Positions 15,809-19,553 of a stretch of DNA of 19,553 nucleotides are shown piece after piece. The translations under genes were made by a program, and so were the position numbers. A model generated the notes under the pieces. The model worked only from the letters and a program-made list of their open reading frames with translations. It had not been told where the DNA came from and made no database searches. Numbering within the stretch: the stretch's first letter is position 1; every line of letters begins with the position of its first letter. This stretch comes from SpSt-398 sp033762195 (lineage in GTDB: Bacteria > Bacteroidota > Bacteroidia > Chitinophagales > Chitinophagaceae), in NCBI GenBank assembly GCA_033762195.1, contig JANRLV010000091.1:1-19553 (forward strand), read 5' to 3'.

Positions 15809-16426
15809 ATGAACACGATTACAATCGAAGGACAACTGAGGACCGAACACGGCAAAGAAGCCACCCGCCAGCTTCGCTCTCAGGATCAAGTGCCAGGTGT
15901 AATTTACGGGGGTGCCAAAGAAATCAGTTTCTTCGCGCCGGCTGTCGAATTCAAACCGCTGGTGTACACACCGAACTTCCAACTGGCCGAAGTAAAGATC
16001 GACGGAAACACCTATCGCTGCATCCTCAAAGACCTGCAGTTTGATAAAGTATCCGACAAACTCATTCACGTTGACCTGATGGAACTGGTAGAAGACAGAA
16101 AGGTTGTTGCAACCATTCCCTTGAAATTCGTAGGTGTAGCCTCCGGGGTAAAAGACGGTGGTAAGATGAATATCAAAATGAAGGCCCTGAAGATCAAGAC
16201 CTATCCCAAATACCTCAAAGAGGTGATCGAAGTGGATGTCGAAAATCTCAAACTGAACGAGAACATCCGGGTAGAAGATGTAAAGGCCGATAACTACGAG
16301 GTGTTGAATTCTCCCCGTATTCCTATCGCTTCTGTGGTAATGACCCGTCAGCTGAAACAAGAGGAAGCCGCTGGTGATAAACCCGCTGCCCCTGCTGCCG
16401 CTGCTCCTGCCGCTGAGAAAAAATAA
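15809..16426 (+). CDS. rplY: 50S ribosomal protein L25/general stress protein Ctc
   Basis: L25 binds 5S rRNA in the large ribosomal subunit. The 205-residue form is the long Ctc type: an L25 domain at about 1-92 (IEGQLRTEHGKEATRQLR, then VPGVIYGG, ending in HVDLMELVEDRKV) followed by a beta-rich TL5-type C-terminal domain at about 95-182. The tail (about 183-205) is low-complexity Ala/Pro/Glu/Lys, probably disordered. It is the second gene of the prs operon and ends before a strong terminator; pth follows from its own promoter. The prs-rplY-pth order is widespread in bacteria and supports all three assignments. Confidence 0.96.
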   Translation: MNTITIEGQLRTEHGKEATRQLRSQDQVPGVIYGGAKEISFFAPAVEFKPLVYTPNFQLAEVKIDGNTYRCILKDLQFDKVSDKLIHVDLMELVEDRKVVATIPLKFVGVASGVKDGGKMNIKMKALKIKTYPKYLKEVIEVDVENLKLNENIRVEDVKADNYEVLNSPRIPIASVVMTRQLKQEEAAGDKPAAPAAAAPAAEKK

Positions 16427-16467
16427 GCTTACTGGAAAGGACTTCGATCGTCCGGTTCAAATAATCA

Positions 16468-16497
16468 ACACGCAGGTTCAAACCTGCGTGTTTTTTT
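16468..16497 (+). terminator. Intrinsic terminator of prs-rplY
   Basis: A 9-bp perfect stem, ACACGCAGG / CCTGCGTGT, encloses TTCAAA (two further T-A pairs are possible) and is followed by a run of Ts. It begins 42 bases after the rplY stop. Confidence 0.92.
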
Positions 16498-16504
16498 ATG
16501 TCTT

Positions 16505-16537
16505 TTTGTTCATATTCTAAAAAAGAAGGTAATTTTC
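16505..16537 (+). promoter_or_regulatory. Promoter of pth
   Basis: TTTG (16505-16508) and TAATTTTC (16530-16537, one mismatch, followed by G) are 21 bases apart. The -7 box ends 4 bases before the ATG, predicting a leaderless or nearly leaderless mRNA. The promoter starts right after the prs-rplY terminator. Confidence 0.6.
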
Positions 16538-16541
16538 GATC

Positions 16542-17117
16542 ATGAGGTACCTCGTTGTTGGCCTGGGAAATATTGGGGAGGAATACCGCCAAACCCGGCA
16601 CAATATCGGTTTTGATATTGTGGATGAGTTTGCGGCCAAACATGGCGGGTTTTTCCAAACCGACCGGTTGGCGGCCATGGCTGAATTTAATATGAAGGGC
16701 AAAATAGTGACCTGCATCAAGCCCTCTACCTATATGAACCTGAGCGGCAGGGCCGTAAAATACTGGTCTGATAAGCTGTCGGTCCCACTGGAGCGGATAT
16801 TTGTCCTTGTAGACGAATTGGCCCTCCCGCTTTCCAAGATCCGGATCAAACCTTCCGGCAGCGCCGGTGGCCATAATGGGCTCAAAAGCCTGGGGGAAGT
16901 GCTGGGGTCCGATCAATACCCCCGGCTGCGGTTCGGGATCGGAAACGATTACCCAAAAGGAAAACAATCCGATTTTGTACTGGGCAGGTGGTCCGAAAAC
17001 GAATTACCCCTGGTCAGGTTCAAAGCCACTAAAGCCGTTGAGGCCATTGACTTATTCATCCTGCAGGGGCTTACCGCCGCCATGAACGAAGTAAATAATA
17101 AAGAGTATTCGCTATGA
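16542..17117 (+). CDS. pth: Peptidyl-tRNA hydrolase
   Basis: Pth cleaves the ester bond of peptidyl-tRNAs that drop off ribosomes, recycling tRNA. The 191-residue protein has all expected residues: Asn10 in GLGNIGEEY, catalytic His20 in RHNIGF, the KPSTYMNLSG block with Asn66, Asp91 in LVDELALP, and Asn112 in GGHNGLKSL. The family start (MRYLVVGLGN) coincides with the ATG that follows the promoter. It appears monocistronic: a 136-base gap lies between its stop and the next gene, holding an imperfect -7 box TAATTTAG (17137-17144) and no convincing terminator. Confidence 0.97.
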   Translation: MRYLVVGLGNIGEEYRQTRHNIGFDIVDEFAAKHGGFFQTDRLAAMAEFNMKGKIVTCIKPSTYMNLSGRAVKYWSDKLSVPLERIFVLVDELALPLSKIRIKPSGSAGGHNGLKSLGEVLGSDQYPRLRFGIGNDYPKGKQSDFVLGRWSENELPLVRFKATKAVEAIDLFILQGLTAAMNEVNNKEYSL

Positions 17118-17253
17118 GAATTCAAGGGGAATACTTAATTTAGCTGCCCCTTCAATGTATTAGAATCCAATCGTTTTATGATGCCGGAATATATGGGATG
17201 AACAGTCCTGTGGAATGGTATCCGATGTATTTAACAGTAAACGCTCCATTTTT

Positions 17254-17865
17254 ATGAAGATATTTTGCGTAGGCCGTAACTATGTTGCCCATGCTGAAGA
17301 GTTGGGAAACGAGGTTCCTGATGAACCTGTGATATTCATGAAGCCCAAAAGCGCCCTCCTTCAACCCCATACACCTTTTTATTATCCCGAGTTCACCAAC
17401 GAATTGCACTATGAATGTGAGCTGGTGCTTCGTATCAGCAAGAACGGGAAATATATTCAGGAAAAATTTGCGAATAAATATTATGACGCTGTTACGGTCG
17501 GTATCGACTTTACGGCGCGTGATCTGCAAAACGAACTGAAGGAAAAAGGCCTTCCCTGGGAAAAGGCCAAGGCCTGGGATAATTCCGCCGCCATTGGCAA
17601 ATGGATTCCCATGAACGCGCTCAAAAACAAAAAGGACATCCATTTCAGTTTATATAAGAATAAAGAACTTGCCCAACAAGGCAGTTCGGAATTGATGATC
17701 CATTCGTTCGATGAGATTGTGGCCCATATCTCCAACTACTTTTCCGTAAATATCGGTGACCTGATTTTTACCGGCACGCCAAAAGGGGTCGGTGAATTGG
17801 TGGTTGGTGATGAACTGGAAGGTTATCTCGAAGATGAGGTTCTCCTGAACCTGGAGGTCAAATAA
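17254..17865 (+). CDS. Fumarylacetoacetate hydrolase-family protein
   Basis: The 203-residue protein consists of one FAH-type fold, the short form found in acylpyruvate hydrolases and oxaloacetate tautomerase/decarboxylase-like enzymes. The start MKIFCVGRNYVAHAEELGN is typical. Divalent-metal ligands are visible as Glu54 and Glu56 in YECELVL and Asp85 in GIDFTARDLQ; Lys106 in WEKAKAWD and FTGTPKGVG near the C-terminus are also standard. The exact substrate cannot be told from sequence. The frame is open from 17215, but the 13 extra residues are unlike the family, so I use 17254. The TAATTTAG at 17137 is a possible, weak promoter element. Its stop is 57 bases before the dehydrogenase gene. Confidence 0.92.
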   Translation: MKIFCVGRNYVAHAEELGNEVPDEPVIFMKPKSALLQPHTPFYYPEFTNELHYECELVLRISKNGKYIQEKFANKYYDAVTVGIDFTARDLQNELKEKGLPWEKAKAWDNSAAIGKWIPMNALKNKKDIHFSLYKNKELAQQGSSELMIHSFDEIVAHISNYFSVNIGDLIFTGTPKGVGELVVGDELEGYLEDEVLLNLEVK

Positions 17866-17909
17866 CCCGGCACTCATCAACTAAATACTTCCCATCCCAA
17901 AATCCTGTT

Positions 17910-17917
17910 TATTTTTG
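17910..17917 (+). promoter_or_regulatory. -7 box upstream of the E1 dehydrogenase gene
   Basis: TATTTTTG is an exact TAnnTTTG box ending 5 bases before the ATG at 17923. No clear TTTG lies 19-21 bases upstream, so support is from the -7 box and its position, which matches that of folD, radC and pth. Confidence 0.45.
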
Positions 17918-17922
17918 GGGCC

Positions 17923-19553
17923 ATGATCGAAACGCCTATTCTGATTCGCGCGTACCGGCTGATGTGTCTGGCCAAAGAAATGGCCGAGACCTATGAAGCC
18001 AATCGCACGATCTGTAAATATGTCCACTCCACGTCGCGTGGGCACGAGGCTATTCAACTGGCCACCGCCTTTCAACTCCTCCCGGGTGATTTCGTAAGCC
18101 CTTATTATCGCGATGAAAGCCTCTTACTGGGGCTTGGCTATACACCTTTCGAACTCATGCTTCAATTGTTGACCAGAGAAGCTGATCCATTTAGTGGAGG
18201 ACGTTCCTATTATTCTCACCCCAACGCCAATAACCCGGGAAGGGTACGCATGATCCATCAAAGCAGTGCCACCGGTATGCAGGCAATACCTACCACCGGA
18301 GTGGCCCATGGCTTACAATATCTTGAACAAACAGGATCTGAAAAACTGGTAAAGGGGCCTAATGGTGAAAACCCCGTCGTGATTTGTTCACTGGGTGATG
18401 GAAGTGTTACCGAAGGAGAAGTGAGTGAAGCATTGCAGTTTGCCGTCCTCAAACAATTGCCGATCATCTACCTCGTTCAGGATAATGAATGGGGCATCAG
18501 TGCCACGGCTTCCGAGACCCGTGCGATGAATGCCTATGAATATGCCGAAGGGTTCAAGGGATTGCAAAAGATCAGTATCGACGGGACGGATTTTCCAGCA
18601 GCCTTTGAAGCAATGGCATCCGTGATCAACGATGTGCGGAAAAACAGAAAACCCTGGCTGGTCCATGCACGGGTTCCGCTGTTGAACCACCATACTAGCG
18701 GCGTACGCAAAGAATTTTACCGAACAGAATCTGACCTGAATGATCAGTCACGTTTCGACCCACGTCCACTGTTGCGAAAAATATTGGTGGAGAAAGGCGT
18801 GGGGGAAGAGGAAATTCAACGGATAGAAAGGAATGCGGTTGAAACGGTAAAAACTGATTTTGACCGGGCGGTGGCTTCACCGGAACCGGCACCGGAAACC
18901 GCCACGCAGGACATATTTTCCCCAAGTCCCGTAATCGAAGAAAAAGGGGAGAGACAACCGGCAGATAAAGAAAAAGTGATGATGGTGGATGCAGCATTGT
19001 TCGCCATTCGCGAATTGATGGAGGAACATCCGGAGTGTATCTTTTTTGGACAAGATGTAGGAAAAAGGCTGGGTGGTGTATTTCGCGAAGCGGCTACACT
19101 GGGAGATAAATTTGGAGAACACCGGGTATTCAATACGGCCATACAGGAGGCCTATATCATTGGATCTACCGTTGGACTTAGCGCAACCGGAGTAAAACCA
19201 ATTGTGGAAGTACAATTTGCTGATTATATCTATCCCGGGTTTAATCAACTCGTGAGTGAGATATCAAAATCATGTTACCTGAGCCGCGGGAAGTTCCCGG
19301 TGTCCACCATTATACGCGTTCCCATTGGCGCATATGGGGGTGGGGGGCCATATCATAGCGGGAGTATTGAGTCTACCCTCCTTTCCATCAAAGGGATCAA
19401 AGTGGCCTATCCATCCAATGCAGCCGATATGAAAGGGTTGATGAAAGCGGCCTATTATGATGGGAATCCCGTGGTGATGCTGGAGCATAAAGGTTTGTAT
19501 TGGGGAAAGGTACCGGGTACGGAGGATGCTAAAACAACCGAACCATCCAGGGA
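17923..19553 (+). CDS. Fused E1 alpha/beta subunit of a 2-oxoacid dehydrogenase (3'-truncated by window edge)
   Basis: E1 decarboxylates a 2-oxoacid with thiamine diphosphate and passes the acyl group to the E2 lipoyl domain. The visible 543 residues join both E1 subunits in one chain. E1-alpha covers about 1-315, with the TPP motif GDGSVTEGE (158-166) through Asn188 and a HHTSG loop at 256-260. A Pro/Glu-rich linker follows (about 318-346). E1-beta begins at about 351 (KVMMVDAALFAIRELMEE) and contains FGQDVG, NTAIQEAYIIG, EVQFADYIYPGFNQL and GGGGPYHSGSIE. The frame is unbroken to the window end; the C-terminal transketolase domain is cut. The branched-chain (2-oxoisovalerate) type is most likely, but pyruvate cannot be excluded. 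E2, E3 and regulators are not in the window. Confidence 0.93.
   Translation, partial: MIETPILIRAYRLMCLAKEMAETYEANRTICKYVHSTSRGHEAIQLATAFQLLPGDFVSPYYRDESLLLGLGYTPFELMLQLLTREADPFSGGRSYYSHPNANNPGRVRMIHQSSATGMQAIPTTGVAHGLQYLEQTGSEKLVKGPNGENPVVICSLGDGSVTEGEVSEALQFAVLKQLPIIYLVQDNEWGISATASETRAMNAYEYAEGFKGLQKISIDGTDFPAAFEAMASVINDVRKNRKPWLVHARVPLLNHHTSGVRKEFYRTESDLNDQSRFDPRPLLRKILVEKGVGEEEIQRIERNAVETVKTDFDRAVASPEPAPETATQDIFSPSPVIEEKGERQPADKEKVMMVDAALFAIRELMEEHPECIFFGQDVGKRLGGVFREAATLGDKFGEHRVFNTAIQEAYIIGSTVGLSATGVKPIVEVQFADYIYPGFNQLVSEISKSCYLSRGKFPVSTIIRVPIGAYGGGGPYHSGSIESTLLSIKGIKVAYPSNAADMKGLMKAAYYDGNPVVMLEHKGLYWGKVPGTEDAKTTEPSR

Noticed and set aside
17118..17160. Terminator after pth (AAGGGG / CCCCTT)
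   Set aside because: The stem is only 6 bp with a 17-base loop and no T-tract.
17215..17253. Thirteen-residue N-terminal extension of the FAH-family protein
   Set aside because: Family members begin at the MKIFCVGRNY-like segment; the extra residues look like untranslated leader.
1..19553. Genomic island or phage
   Set aside because: No integrase, transposase, tRNA attachment site, terminal repeats or phage structural genes are seen; most genes are housekeeping or ordinary Bacteroidota envelope genes.

Overview
The window looks like chromosomal DNA of a Bacteroidota bacterium, most likely a Chitinophagaceae-type member (the family is an inference). Evidence: a SusC/SusD pair, a lipoprotein with the domain order of the type IX secretion lipoprotein PorE, an outer-membrane beta-barrel protein with a ComEA-like helix-hairpin-helix domain, a fused E1 alpha/beta dehydrogenase, start codons mostly without a Shine-Dalgarno sequence, and repeated TAnnTTTG-like -7 promoter boxes. 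Genes are dense: no gap exceeds 165 bases, and no tRNA, rRNA, insertion sequence, integrase or CRISPR array is visible.

Left part (1-4588, minus strand). Reading downstream from the right: folD (tetrahydrofolate one-carbon metabolism), a 149-base spacer carrying two different short-period repeats, queE (7-deazaguanine/queuosine pathway), a PorE-like TPR/beta-propeller/OmpA lipoprotein, and dprA, which starts on the last base of the lipoprotein stop codon and runs off the window.

Centre left (4670-7445, plus strand). Two genes sit 1 base apart: an unrecognised exported, probably beta-barrel protein, and a 661-residue exported protein with one ComEA-like helix-hairpin-helix domain followed by a long beta-rich, barrel-like region. 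This pair is the least understood unit here and the best candidate for a poorly described system.

Centre (7608-13339, plus strand). An orphan susC-susD operon closed by a strong intrinsic terminator, then a separately transcribed DUF1735-like surface lipoprotein. No glycoside hydrolase, protease or regulator accompanies them, so the substrate cannot be read from context. Codon use in susC-susD is strongly skewed, as expected for very highly expressed genes.

Right part (13409-19553). A small DUF3467 gene converges on radC with 3 bases between stops. Then come a 71-residue membrane protein, prs-rplY (PRPP synthase and ribosomal protein L25, one operon with a terminator), pth, a fumarylacetoacetate hydrolase-family enzyme, and the first 543 codons of a fused E1 alpha/beta 2-oxoacid dehydrogenase that leaves the window.

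Most of the window is housekeeping or envelope biology. The parts worth following are the helix-hairpin-helix barrel pair, the orphan SusCD locus and its codon bias, and promoter boxes placed so close to start codons that several mRNAs should be leaderless or nearly so.
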